Below, in pieces: positions 7,271 to 16,180 of a stretch of DNA of 44,504 nt. The stretch is from the NCBI GenBank assembly GCA_022778905.1, contig JALFRV010000064.1:1-44504 (forward strand), written 5' to 3'. Every line of letters starts with the position of its first letter. Within the stretch, counting starts at the first letter, position 1. Made by a program: the position numbers and the translations under genes. Under the pieces are notes generated by a model. It was not told the DNA's origin, did not search any database, and was given only the letters and a program-made list of their open reading frames with translations. Source of the DNA: Prevotella sp. (GTDB taxonomy: Bacteria; Bacteroidota; Bacteroidia; Bacteroidales; Bacteroidaceae).

Positions 7271-9757
7271 TCATTCGGCGACCACGAACACGCTCTCGTA
7301 AGGTTGCAGCCGGAGGCGGAACGGGCCTTTCGGGGCTTTCCGTCTCGTGCCCTTCAGCGGATCCCAAAGCGAGATCCGGCTGCGCTGCGAGCGCAGGGTG
7401 ACCGGCGCGTCATAGGCCTTCGCACTGTGATTATAGACAAAATAGATGTCCTCCCGGGCCGTCCGGCGATGGCAGAACGTCACACGGTCGTCCGGCTGAT
7501 TGTTGCTCCGGAACGCCAGGTCGGGCTCCAAGCCGGCTCCGGCGATCGTCTCTCCGCGGTCGCAACGGATGACTTTCACGCCCTTCTGCGCCAGTTCATC
7601 AATCCTCCGGTCCGCTTCCGGCGAGACCGTCGTGCGGTTCTGGACGACGAGCGCACGGTATTTCATCCCCCCTTTCACGGCCAATTGACCGTCCTGGGCC
7701 GAAAAACGGTTCATCAAGGCATCATCGGTGCATACGTCAAACGTGAATCCTTCCGGAACCGGAGGCAACTTATACGCCATCGTCTTCATCGGTACGTCCT
7801 CACCGAGATACACACACAGATCGACCACAGGCTGCCCCTCGCGGAGCAGGGTGGCACATCTCGCCTGATAATCCCAGAACCATCGGCTCTCCTTCCACGT
7901 CGGATAGAACCGGTGGAACACGTATGGATGGCCGCTGCTTGAATCGTCATACTTCCGGTCAAGCCACGGCTGGTAGGACGAGGCGCATATGACGAACTCG
8001 TTAATGCCCTTACAATAAGCTAAATTAGCGATGCGGAGCAGCTCCGTCCAAGGCTCATCGTAAGGCGTATCCGTGAACGCTTCGCCCGACGCGATCGGCT
8101 TCCCGTAGAGGTGGGCGGCTGATGCGGCGTCGAGAACGTCATAGTTTCCGTTCTTCTGATAGGCCCAGAACTCGCCCTGCGGACGGTCTGCCCACTGGCG
8201 GGAAGCGATGTTGTCATTGGCGATATTCAGCATGGCCTGGCTCGTGAACTGCACTCCGCGTGCACCGGCAAGCCGTGCGAACGTCCCGTAGTATTCCTCA
8301 CCGATGGCCGAAGCGATCGTCTGCCTGAACCGCAGCATCATCTGCTCGGTCCGGATGCGGTCTCCGACGATGTAACCAGCCAGTGCGGGAAGCCAAGAGA
8401 TGAGGTCTTGCCCGTGCATATGACCGTATCGCCGCTCGAGACCACCGGTCCAGTTCGCGCATCCGGCCTCATGGCTGTCCATGCACATGGTCTGCGGCCT
8501 GCATCCGATGGCTGTCAGCGTGTCGCAGATGGGGCCGAAGTAGTGGTCGAAGTGGATCTTCACGGCTTCCGCAGACATCACGTCGGCCTCCAATCCGATG
8601 AGATTGGCCCGTCCGTGCTTGGTCTTTGCCCCGGTCGGAGCGTGTCCGAAGCGGATCAGCCGCCATGTTCCGGGTTCGAGGTCGACGGTGAGCGTGCCGT
8701 CCGGACGCATCTTCCCGGTGACGTTCCGTATGGCTGCGGGATCAACGGCGCCATGGTTTCCGCCTTCGGGATGCGGATAGAGCACCTCGGCGCGGTATCC
8801 TGCCTTGACTTCCCAGTTGTCGATCCGGTCGCGCGAAGACAGTCGGACGTTCCCGATCTCCAACCGTTCGCCGGCGTTGGAGGTTGCCTTCCAGTCGTGC
8901 AGACGGATGCGGAACCAACGTCCCATGACCTCCGGGAAGCTGACGGAGCGCTGCCGCGTCTTGTGTCCGATCACGTTCTCGATGGCCGGGAGCGCGGTTG
9001 CGGTCTGCCAGGTGATGCCGTCCGTGCTGTATTCCAGCTCGCCGAGGGCGGGCAGGTCGATGTATCCGGCTCCGAAAAAGCGTTCCTGCGGCTGTCCCGG
9101 CACGTTCATCGCGCTGGCCGATCCCTTGCCTTTCGGGTTCGTTACATAGCTGATGCTGCGGACGGGGATGGCGCGTCCGGCGTCGAAGGAGACCGCCAAC
9201 GGCTGATTGTCCTTGACGGTGAGGCGCTGCCGGAGGATGCAGATGTCCTGGAGGGAGGCATCATCCGGAAAGGCCAAAGTGGCGATGTCGCGGAACCATT
9301 TGCGGTCGGTCGCAAGGCGAAGCGTCACCTCCTGCCGACGGTCAACGGTGATCAGCGTGTCGACGAAGGCCACTTCCTGCATGCCGTGTGCAGGATCTAT
9401 CCACGGCCCGCCGGCGTTATAGCCATTGCTGACGGCCACTCCGAAGGAGAGCCCGAGCTGCTTTGCCTTCAGCGCTGCATGCTTCAGCATCCGCCACCAT
9501 TCAGGCGAGAGGGACGGAAGGGCGCCCTCCGCCTTGCCGTGAACTTGGTCATAGAAGACCACGCCGCCCACTCCCTGCGCCTTGAAGGCCTCCAAGTCGG
9601 CGTCGATACCAGCCTCGGTGGTCTCGGTCTCACCATGAAACCACCACACTTGTGTACGTGCCGCGGGATCGGGATGGGTGAACTTGTACCATAATGAATT
9701 GTCTGCGGCGGCTGCCATCGATACGGACAGCAACGCGCCAAGAATGGTCTTTTTCAT
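7271..9757 (-). CDS. GH106-like alpha-L-rhamnosidase, secreted
   Basis: 828 residues starting MKKTILGALLSVSMAAAADNS, a signal peptide; the frame stays open upstream but that part overlaps the promoter. The opening PDPAARTQVWWFHGETETTEAGIDADLEAFKAQGVGGVVFYD is characteristic of the GH106 rhamnosidase-like family: strand-loop with paired Trp, then the GigGv motif. MCMDSHEAGCANWTGGL resembles the family's DS-x-E-x-G-x-x-NWT segment carrying a catalytic-site Glu. A galactose-binding-like beta sandwich is inserted at about 200-310, and the C-terminus (KGPFRLRLQPYESVFVVAE) is a beta sandwich. GH106 enzymes remove rhamnose from pectin rhamnogalacturonan or from glycosides. At 828 residues it is on the short side for characterised GH106, so substrate is not certain. 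Confidence 0.8.
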   Translation of the reverse strand: MKKTILGALLSVSMAAAADNSLWYKFTHPDPAARTQVWWFHGETETTEAGIDADLEAFKAQGVGGVVFYDQVHGKAEGALPSLSPEWWRMLKHAALKAKQLGLSFGVAVSNGYNAGGPWIDPAHGMQEVAFVDTLITVDRRQEVTLRLATDRKWFRDIATLAFPDDASLQDICILRQRLTVKDNQPLAVSFDAGRAIPVRSISYVTNPKGKGSASAMNVPGQPQERFFGAGYIDLPALGELEYSTDGITWQTATALPAIENVIGHKTRQRSVSFPEVMGRWFRIRLHDWKATSNAGERLEIGNVRLSSRDRIDNWEVKAGYRAEVLYPHPEGGNHGAVDPAAIRNVTGKMRPDGTLTVDLEPGTWRLIRFGHAPTGAKTKHGRANLIGLEADVMSAEAVKIHFDHYFGPICDTLTAIGCRPQTMCMDSHEAGCANWTGGLERRYGHMHGQDLISWLPALAGYIVGDRIRTEQMMLRFRQTIASAIGEEYYGTFARLAGARGVQFTSQAMLNIANDNIASRQWADRPQGEFWAYQKNGNYDVLDAASAAHLYGKPIASGEAFTDTPYDEPWTELLRIANLAYCKGINEFVICASSYQPWLDRKYDDSSSGHPYVFHRFYPTWKESRWFWDYQARCATLLREGQPVVDLCVYLGEDVPMKTMAYKLPPVPEGFTFDVCTDDALMNRFSAQDGQLAVKGGMKYRALVVQNRTTVSPEADRRIDELAQKGVKVIRCDRGETIAGAGLEPDLAFRSNNQPDDRVTFCHRRTAREDIYFVYNHSAKAYDAPVTLRSQRSRISLWDPLKGTRRKAPKGPFRLRLQPYESVFVVAE

Positions 9758-9814
9758 GTGTAGTTTGTCTTTTTGGCTCCGGAAAATGATTTCCGGAAGG
9801 TACTCAGATGGTCG

Positions 9815-9822
9815 CAAAGATA
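9815..9822 (-). promoter_or_regulatory. -7 box for the GH106-like gene
   Basis: On the minus strand, TATCTTTG matches TAnnTTTG, about 58 nt upstream of the ATG at 9757. No clear -33 TTG. A second, oppositely directed -7 box at 9865-9872 makes this a divergent promoter pair. Confidence 0.55.
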
Positions 9823-9864
9823 AGAAAAAAATCGGAATCGCATGTGCGTATCAGCGAAAAACAT

Positions 9865-9872
9865 TACCTTTG
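9865..9872 (+). promoter_or_regulatory. -7 box for the glycosyltransferase gene, with structured leader
   Basis: TACCTTTG matches TAnnTTTG and would start a transcript near 9879. The roughly 95-nt leader holds a nested hairpin: CAGGCCCG (9885-9892) pairs with CGGGCCTG (9930-9937), and GACGG (9897-9901) pairs with CCGTC (9912-9916). The glycosyltransferase ATG is at 9972. Confidence 0.5.
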
Positions 9873-9971
9873 CGCATGAAATGCCAGGCCCGCAACGACG
9901 GAGCGGCTGCGCCGTCAGCCTCAGCCATCCGGGCCTGACCTGTCAGACGGAACAAGCAAACGATACGAAAT

Positions 9972-11462
9972 ATGGAGCAAAAGATTGACTGCTTCCTGCC
10001 CGAAGGCGGAAGCAACGAGTTGGAGATGACGATTGCGAGCCTGAAAGCCTCACCGCTCGTGGGACGGATAGTCGTGATGCAGACTGCCGACAGCGGGCCG
10101 GTGGCCGGCGAAGACATCGAATGCGTGCGCATCGACTCGCTCAGGAGCAGCGCCACGATGCGGCAGATCGCAGCCATGAGCAAGGCTTCTTTCACGCTGA
10201 TCTACCTCAAGAGCCAGTATCTCAGCATGGGTTACTTGGCGCTGGAACGCATGGTCCGCGTGGCCGAAGACACGCAGGCGGGCATGGTCTACGCTGATCA
10301 CTACCAGACATCGGCCGCGGGCGAGCGCACCGAAGCACCGGTGATCGACTACCAGCAGGGCAGTCTGCGCGACGATTTCGACTTCGGTTCGGTGCTCTTG
10401 CTGCGCACGGGCGCCCTCCGGAAGGCGGCCGCGCGCATGACGGACGACTTCAAGGCGGCCGGCCTCTATGATCTCCGGCTGAAGCTCAGCGAGCAGGAGA
10501 CGTTCGTTCACATACCCGAATGTCTCTACTCGGAAGTGGAATTGGACAACCGGAAGACCGGGGAAAAGCTCTTCGACTATGTCGATCCGCGCAACAGAGA
10601 CGCGCAGATCGAGATGGAGAAGGCCTGCACGGCCTATCTGAAGGATGTCGGCGGCTATCTCGAACCCGCGTTCCGGAGCGTGCCCCTGCAGGATCCGGAC
10701 TTCGAATATGAGGCTTCGGTCATGATCCCGGTGCGCAACCGCATCCGCACGATACGTGATGCGATCGACAGTGCGCTGTCACAAAGGACCACGTTCAGAT
10801 ACAACATCTTTGTCGTCGAGAACGGTCCGGACTTCCATTCCACCGACGGAACGACCGAGGCCATTGACGCCTACGATGACGAGAGGATCATCCACCTGAT
10901 CCCTGACCGCAACGACATCGGCGTCGGAGGAAGCTGGAACATGGCCGTGCACCATCCGCAGTGCGGCCGGTTCATCGTCCAGCTCGACAGCGACGACGTC
11001 TATTCGGGCCCCGACACACTGCAGAAGATCGTCGAAGCCTTCTATGATCAGCAGTGCGCCATGGTCATCGGCTCCTACATGCTCACCGATATTGACCTCA
11101 ACGTGCTGCCTCCAGGGAAGATCGACCATCGCGAATGGACCCACGACAACGGCCGCAACAACGCCCTGCGCATCAACGGTTTAGGTGCACCGCGCGCCTT
11201 CTTCACGCCGGTCATGCGTGAGATCAACCTGCCGAACGTCAACTATGGCGAAGACTATGCGTTAGGTCTGGCCGTCTCGCGCCATTACGCCATCGGCCGC
11301 ATCTACGACGTGCTCTACAACTGCCGCAGATGGGACGACAACTCGGACGGCAACCTGAGCATCGAGAAAAACAACCGCAACAACCTCTACAAGGACCGCA
11401 TCCGCACCTGGGAGCTGCAGGCAAGAATCAAGATGAACAGCAAGTCGGGTGAGGAAAGTTGA
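9972..11462 (+). CDS. Two-domain family 2 glycosyltransferase
   Basis: 496 residues, no signal peptide, so probably a cytoplasmic sugar transferase. The C-terminal half (about 245-450) is a GT2 GT-A domain: EASVMIPVRNRIRTIRDAIDSAL at the nucleotide-sugar fold start, VVENGPDFHSTDGT, and the metal-binding QLDSDD with DSDD at 339-342. The N-terminal half (1-235) looks like a second, degenerate GT-A domain. It begins MEQKIDCFLPEGGSNELEMTIASLKASPLVGRIVV, and GMVYADHY and DFGSVLLLRTGALRKA resemble the acceptor side of GT2 enzymes, but there is no clear DxD. Acceptor and sugar are unknown. The gene is followed after 45 bp by a GlcNAc-kinase-like gene on the same strand, suggesting a joint role in amino-sugar or glycan assembly. 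Confidence 0.8.
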   Translation: MEQKIDCFLPEGGSNELEMTIASLKASPLVGRIVVMQTADSGPVAGEDIECVRIDSLRSSATMRQIAAMSKASFTLIYLKSQYLSMGYLALERMVRVAEDTQAGMVYADHYQTSAAGERTEAPVIDYQQGSLRDDFDFGSVLLLRTGALRKAAARMTDDFKAAGLYDLRLKLSEQETFVHIPECLYSEVELDNRKTGEKLFDYVDPRNRDAQIEMEKACTAYLKDVGGYLEPAFRSVPLQDPDFEYEASVMIPVRNRIRTIRDAIDSALSQRTTFRYNIFVVENGPDFHSTDGTTEAIDAYDDERIIHLIPDRNDIGVGGSWNMAVHHPQCGRFIVQLDSDDVYSGPDTLQKIVEAFYDQQCAMVIGSYMLTDIDLNVLPPGKIDHREWTHDNGRNNALRINGLGAPRAFFTPVMREINLPNVNYGEDYALGLAVSRHYAIGRIYDVLYNCRRWDDNSDGNLSIEKNNRNNLYKDRIRTWELQARIKMNSKSGEES

Positions 11463-11507
11463 GTGCAGAATGTGAAATCAGTCGCCTGCGGCGATGCGAA
11501 ATGAAGA

Positions 11508-12371
11508 ATGATGAATAGAGAATTGACGCTTTTAATAGCCGACAGTGGGTCGACCAAGACCGACTGGTGCCTCGTCAGGGGCGGCCGGACGATCTGCGAG
11601 ATCAAGACAGGCGGCACCAATCCGTTTTTCCAGACAGAAGAAGAGATCGCCGGGGAGATCCGTTCGTCGCTGATCGACGAGCTTCCCTCGGCCGACATCG
11701 ACGAGGTCTACTTCTACGGCGCAGGCTGTACGCCGGAGAAACTGCCCGTCCTCGAAGGCGCCTTGCGGCGTCACTTGCGCATCCACAGCCACTGCGAGGT
11801 GGCCTCGGACATGCTTGCCGCCGCCCGCAGCCTGTGCGGACACGAGCCCGGCATCGCCTGCATCCTCGGCACGGGGAGCAACTCCTGCGCCTACGACGGT
11901 GAGCGGATCGTGCACAACGTGTCGCCGCTCGGCTTCATACTCGGCGACGAAGGCAGCGGCGCCGTATTGGGGAAGCTGCTCCTCGGCGATGTGCTGAAGC
12001 ACCAACTGCCACAGCCTGTCATCGACAGATTCAACGAGCGCTACGGCCTGAGCAATGCCGAGATCATCGAACGGGTCTACCGTCAGAAGCTCCCCAACCG
12101 CTTCTTGGCGAGCTTCGTGCCGTTTCTGGCCGACGAGATGGGCGAACCCGCGATCCACAGCCTTGCCGTGACGGCCTTCCGCAGTTTCCTGCAGCGCAAC
12201 GTGAAGCAGTATGACGGCTGGGACCGGCTGCCCGTGGGCTTCGTCGGATCCGTCGCTTTCTATTTCCGGGACGTGCTCCGCGAAGCACTCGAAGCGGAGG
12301 GGATGACGCTCGGCCGCATCCTTCAGGCACCCATGGATGGGCTCATCGAGTTCCATGCAGACCATCCCTGA
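11508..12371 (+). CDS. BadF/BadG-type ATPase, N-acetylglucosamine kinase-like
   Basis: 287 residues of the ASKHA fold. LLIADSGSTKTDWCLV is the N-terminal phosphate-binding loop. GGTNPFFQTEEEI, FYGAGCT, ILGTGSNSC (second phosphate loop), GFILGDEGSGAVLGKLLL and FVGSVAFYF match the BadF/BadG/BcrA/BcrD group. In Bacteroidetes this group is usually annotated as N-acetylglucosamine kinase-related. Such enzymes phosphorylate GlcNAc or related amino sugars in the cytoplasm. Two adjacent ATGs (11508, 11511) are possible starts. It sits 45 bp after the glycosyltransferase and is probably in the same transcript. Substrate is inferred from family only. Confidence 0.85.
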   Translation: MMNRELTLLIADSGSTKTDWCLVRGGRTICEIKTGGTNPFFQTEEEIAGEIRSSLIDELPSADIDEVYFYGAGCTPEKLPVLEGALRRHLRIHSHCEVASDMLAAARSLCGHEPGIACILGTGSNSCAYDGERIVHNVSPLGFILGDEGSGAVLGKLLLGDVLKHQLPQPVIDRFNERYGLSNAEIIERVYRQKLPNRFLASFVPFLADEMGEPAIHSLAVTAFRSFLQRNVKQYDGWDRLPVGFVGSVAFYFRDVLREALEAEGMTLGRILQAPMDGLIEFHADHP

Positions 12372-12422
12372 CACCGCCTTCCCGCACCTCCCGAAAGACC
12401 ACTTCTGCACCCCCGAAAAGAC

Positions 12423-12533
12423 AGACGTATCATACGCCTCGCGCAGAGCTATGCTCCGGGCGGTCAAGAGCTATGCTCCGGGCGGCCAAGAGCTATGCTT
12501 TCGGGCGCCGAAAGCATAGCTCCGCGCGGGCCA
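12423..12533. repeat. 22-bp degenerate tandem array B (upstream of SusC)
   Basis: Located in the 576-bp gap between the GlcNAc-kinase-like gene and susC. Units start at 12423 (weak), 12445, 12467, 12489 and 12511. The first three clear units carry the block GCTATGC and the last carries its reverse complement GCATAGC at the same phase. The last two units form a perfect 14-bp inverted repeat (AGCTATGCTTTCGG, 12491-12504 with 12508-12521, 3-nt loop). The array is followed by the same flank as array A: GGCCACA, then GTTGATTTTCAAC, itself a short inverted repeat. The rest of the gap holds a promoter and the susC leader. Confidence 0.85.
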
Positions 12534-12695
12534 CAAGAACCCCGTTGATTTTCAACAAGTTACAAATCCGGTTTCCGCCGGAATCCTTTGCCGCCTCCAT
12601 CGCTGGCCGACGCGAGGTGCGGAAAGCCGGTTCCGGCCGTCGGCATCATGCAAAGCCCCAAAACGGAAATCACAGAAGAAATCCTGCCGCGGATG

Positions 12696-12726
12696 TTGCA
12701 GGAATCAAAAAAAATTGTTAATATTG
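12696..12726 (+). promoter_or_regulatory. Candidate promoter of the first SusC/SusD operon
   Basis: TTG at 12696-12698, 20-nt spacer, then TAATATTG at 12719-12726, one mismatch from TAnnTTTG. It would give a leader of about 215 nt before the susC ATG at 12948. Such a long leader could host post-transcriptional control. A weak ATCCC/GGGAT plus CCGT/ACGG pairing lies near 12846-12895. Confidence 0.5.
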
Positions 12727-12947
12727 CACCGCGAAAAGATTATCTTATTATCAAACAAACGATGCAGGACATATAGACAACTGCTGACAAACTGAAACAA
12801 ATCAAAGGAGTACGCACGATACATACGGACTTCGACACGCACAACATCCCATGGCCGTCCGCCCGCAGGATGAGAACGGCTGTCGTGGAGGGATAACACG
12901 GATAATTGAAATGATCTATCTACATATCACAAACTCTATTTAAAAGT

Positions 12948-15900
12948 ATGAAACAAAACAAAATGCGAAAATGGTACGTCTCAATGGTATTGCTGCTTGC
13001 ATGCTCATTGGGCGGATTTGCACAGACGCGCACCGTGAAGGGTGTCGTCAAGGATGCGCAAGGTGTCGAGATCATCGGCGCCACGGTATCGGTCAAGGGG
13101 ACCAAGTATGCAGCCGTGACTGACCTCAACGGCGAGTATACCATTCACGTACCTGCCGACACCAAGCAGCTGACCATCAACTACGTCGGCTTTGAACCGC
13201 AGACTGTCGACCTCACCAACGCCACGACCTACACGGTCACGATGCAGGAGGCGTCCACGATGCTCAACGAAGTGGTCGCCATCGGCTATGCGAAGGTCAA
13301 GCGGAAGGACCTGACGGGAGCGTCAGTCTCGGTCACCGGATCCGACCTTGCATCCGTTCCGGCCACGAACGCCGCACAGGCGCTGGCCGGAAAGGCTGCC
13401 GGTGTGAGCATCGTCTCACAGAACGGCGCCCCCGGAGCGAGCCTCAACATCACCGTGCGTGGCGGCACTTCGATCACCCAATCGACCTCCCCGCTCTACA
13501 TCATTGATGGTTTCCAGAGCGACAACGGACTGTCCAACGTCGACGTCAACGACATCGAGACCATCGACATCCTCAAGGACGCCTCGGCAACAGCCATCTA
13601 CGGTGCCCGCGGATCAAACGGCGTAGTCCTCATAACGACCAAGTCGGCCAAGAAAGGCAAGACTACGGTCAGCTATAACGGCTACGTGCAGATGGACAGA
13701 TTGGGCAAGAAGCTCGACCTGCTCAATGTGGAGGACTATGTCAAGTATCAGTATGAATGGTGGACATTGAAGGGCGAGATGAACCAGTACGCCCGCATGT
13801 TCGAAGGAGGTTATGCCGATATCGCCGCCACTTACGGCAACCAGAAGGGCATAGACTGGCAGGACGAGATGTTCGGAGGTACGGCCACGGAGCTCAACAA
13901 CAATGTTGCCATCTCGACAAGTGGTGAGAAATCACGCACCTATATCAGCTACAACAACATCTATCAGAATGGTCTTCTGGAGAATACAGGCTTCACCCGC
14001 AACGCCATACGTGCCAAATACAATGCCGATCTCTTCCAGCACGTGCGCTTTGACATGAGCACTTCGTTCCAGATCAACAAGACCCAAGGCGGCGGAAGCT
14101 TCACAAACCTGAAGCAAGCCATCGGCCGTCCCGAGACCGGAGGCATCCTCTTCACCGACGACCAGCTGCGCAACGAGGAACTGAACACCGACTTCCGCAC
14201 GTTCGCAAATGAATACGACCTCTACAATCCGTTGATTGTCCAGTCGGCAGTGAAGGACATCGACCGCAGCAGAATATTCAATATCAATGCCGGTATAGAG
14301 TTTGACCTGTTCAGGGACTTCACCTTCAGAACCGCCGGCAGCTACACTTGGCGTCAGATCAAGTCGACCATGTTTGACGACGGACGCACCTCCACCGGCA
14401 TCATCAAGGGCGGCCCGTATGGCAGCATCAACAACAACGAGCATCAGGAATATCAGTGGACCAACACCTTAAGCTGGTCGCACAACTACGCCAAGTTCCA
14501 TCAGCTCAATGCACTCGTCGGCCATGAAGTCTGGTATTCACAGACGACCTATGCCAACAACGCCTACAAGCTGTTCCCGAAGACAAACTTCGGACTCAAC
14601 GACATCAGCATGTCTGTCCCCGACACCTGGTCTTCCTCCTTCGGAGAGAACGGCATCGTTTCCCTCTTCGGACGTGTGAACTACGCGTATGCGGACCGTT
14701 ACCTGCTCACGGCAACCATGCGTGCCGACGGCTCATCAAAGTTCAGCAAAGGCAACAAGTGGGGTTACTTCCCGTCAGTTGCCGCAGCCTGGCGCATCTC
14801 AGAGGAAAACTTCTTCAAGAAGAGCGCGCTCTCGAGCTTCGTGAACAGCCTCAAACTGCGCGTCGGATATGGTGCCACGGGCAACTGCAACATCAGCGAC
14901 TACATGTATACGACATCCTATGAATCCACCGTTTACCCGATCGGAAACACCGAGACCGCTGCGCTGGCACCCGGAAGTACGGTCGGAAACCCTAACTTAA
15001 AATGGGAAACGACCAAGTCAACCAACATTGGACTGGACTTGGTGATGTTCAACAACCGCCTGAATGTCACACTCGACTGGTACAACAACAAGAGCGACGA
15101 CCTGCTGATGAATGTGAAGATACCTTCATCTACAGGCTATACGTCCCAGTATCAGAACATCGGCGCCATCCGGAACCGTGGTCTCGAAGTCGTAGTCAAT
15201 TCTGTCAACGTCGAAAACAAGAACTTCAGATGGACCACAGACTTCAACATCTCGTTCAATCGCTCCAGAGTGCTCCGCATAGACGGTGAGAATGAATACT
15301 ACGAAACATCCGTCCGGGGCGGCTCCAACTCTAATGTGGTCTACCGGGCCATCGTAGGGCACGCCTTAGGAGAGATGTTCGGCTACAAGACAGATGGCGT
15401 CTATACCACCGATGACTTTGTTCAGAACGACAATGGTACGTATTCCCTGAAACCCGGCGTGATCTATCAGAAGGGCCAGAAGACAGCCAACATCAAGCCG
15501 GGTGATGTCAAATTCGTATCGACAGCAGGCCAGACGGACGCCGACGGGAATCCTGTCTACAACGCAGACGACCGGACCGTCATCGGCAATGCGGCCCCGG
15601 ACTTCACCGGCGGCCTCAACAACACGTTCACATATAAGAACTTCGACCTGTCCGTATTTGCCACCTTCTCCGTGGGGAATGACCTTTACAACATGTCCAT
15701 GCAGCGCTATTTGGGTCCCTGGCAGCCCTGCCAGAACCTGCTGGCCGCTGTTGCCGACCGCTTTACGTTAGTAGATCCGCAGACCGGACTGGAAGCGAAG
15801 AGCCTCTCAAGATTGGCTGAACTGAACCCGAACCAATACAGCAAGGACATCATCTGGAGCAACCACGATGAAAACAGCTCCATCATGACGATTCCGGTAG

Positions 15901-16160
15901 ACCGCTTCGTCGAGGACGGATCATATCTCCGGATCAGCACCATCACGTTGGGCTACACGCTTCCGAAGGCATGGCTGTCAAAGATACGCGTGAGCAACCT
16001 GCGCCTCTACTGCACGCTGAGCAACATGTTCACCATCACCAACTACTCCGGATACGATCCCGAAGTCTCCAAGACCAGCTCTATCCTGACGCCGGGAATC
16101 GATGATTCGACCTACCCGCGTGCCAAGAGCGTCGTCTTTGGCATCAATCTTTCAATCTAA
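12948..16160 (+). CDS. susC: SusC-family TonB-dependent outer-membrane transporter
   Basis: 1070 residues. A signal peptide (WYVSMVLLLACSLGGFAQ) is followed by the carboxypeptidase-like N-terminal extension (VKGVVKDAQGVEIIGATVSVKGTKY, about 27-110). Then comes the plug domain with the SusC signature GTSITQSTSPLYIIDGF and DILKDASATAIYGARGSNGVVLITTK, and a long beta-barrel ending in the aromatic strand SVVFGINLSI. SusC imports oligosaccharides across the outer membrane, capped by the SusD lipoprotein encoded 20 nt downstream. The neighbouring pectate lyase suggests pectic oligogalacturonides as the cargo, but this is inference. Full length and intact. Confidence 0.95.
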   Translation: MKQNKMRKWYVSMVLLLACSLGGFAQTRTVKGVVKDAQGVEIIGATVSVKGTKYAAVTDLNGEYTIHVPADTKQLTINYVGFEPQTVDLTNATTYTVTMQEASTMLNEVVAIGYAKVKRKDLTGASVSVTGSDLASVPATNAAQALAGKAAGVSIVSQNGAPGASLNITVRGGTSITQSTSPLYIIDGFQSDNGLSNVDVNDIETIDILKDASATAIYGARGSNGVVLITTKSAKKGKTTVSYNGYVQMDRLGKKLDLLNVEDYVKYQYEWWTLKGEMNQYARMFEGGYADIAATYGNQKGIDWQDEMFGGTATELNNNVAISTSGEKSRTYISYNNIYQNGLLENTGFTRNAIRAKYNADLFQHVRFDMSTSFQINKTQGGGSFTNLKQAIGRPETGGILFTDDQLRNEELNTDFRTFANEYDLYNPLIVQSAVKDIDRSRIFNINAGIEFDLFRDFTFRTAGSYTWRQIKSTMFDDGRTSTGIIKGGPYGSINNNEHQEYQWTNTLSWSHNYAKFHQLNALVGHEVWYSQTTYANNAYKLFPKTNFGLNDISMSVPDTWSSSFGENGIVSLFGRVNYAYADRYLLTATMRADGSSKFSKGNKWGYFPSVAAAWRISEENFFKKSALSSFVNSLKLRVGYGATGNCNISDYMYTTSYESTVYPIGNTETAALAPGSTVGNPNLKWETTKSTNIGLDLVMFNNRLNVTLDWYNNKSDDLLMNVKIPSSTGYTSQYQNIGAIRNRGLEVVVNSVNVENKNFRWTTDFNISFNRSRVLRIDGENEYYETSVRGGSNSNVVYRAIVGHALGEMFGYKTDGVYTTDDFVQNDNGTYSLKPGVIYQKGQKTANIKPGDVKFVSTAGQTDADGNPVYNADDRTVIGNAAPDFTGGLNNTFTYKNFDLSVFATFSVGNDLYNMSMQRYLGPWQPCQNLLAAVADRFTLVDPQTGLEAKSLSRLAELNPNQYSKDIIWSNHDENSSIMTIPVDRFVEDGSYLRISTITLGYTLPKAWLSKIRVSNLRLYCTLSNMFTITNYSGYDPEVSKTSSILTPGIDDSTYPRAKSVVFGINLSI

Positions 16161-16180
16161 TATAGAAAAGGAGAAATAGT

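Noticed and set aside
8408..9694. Open frame of 428 codons opposite the GH106-like gene
   Set aside because: Composition is typical of antisense frames in GC-rich genes, with no recognisable domain or promoter.
12588..12776. Small coding frame in the susC upstream region
   Set aside because: It spans the predicted susC promoter and has no recognisable features.
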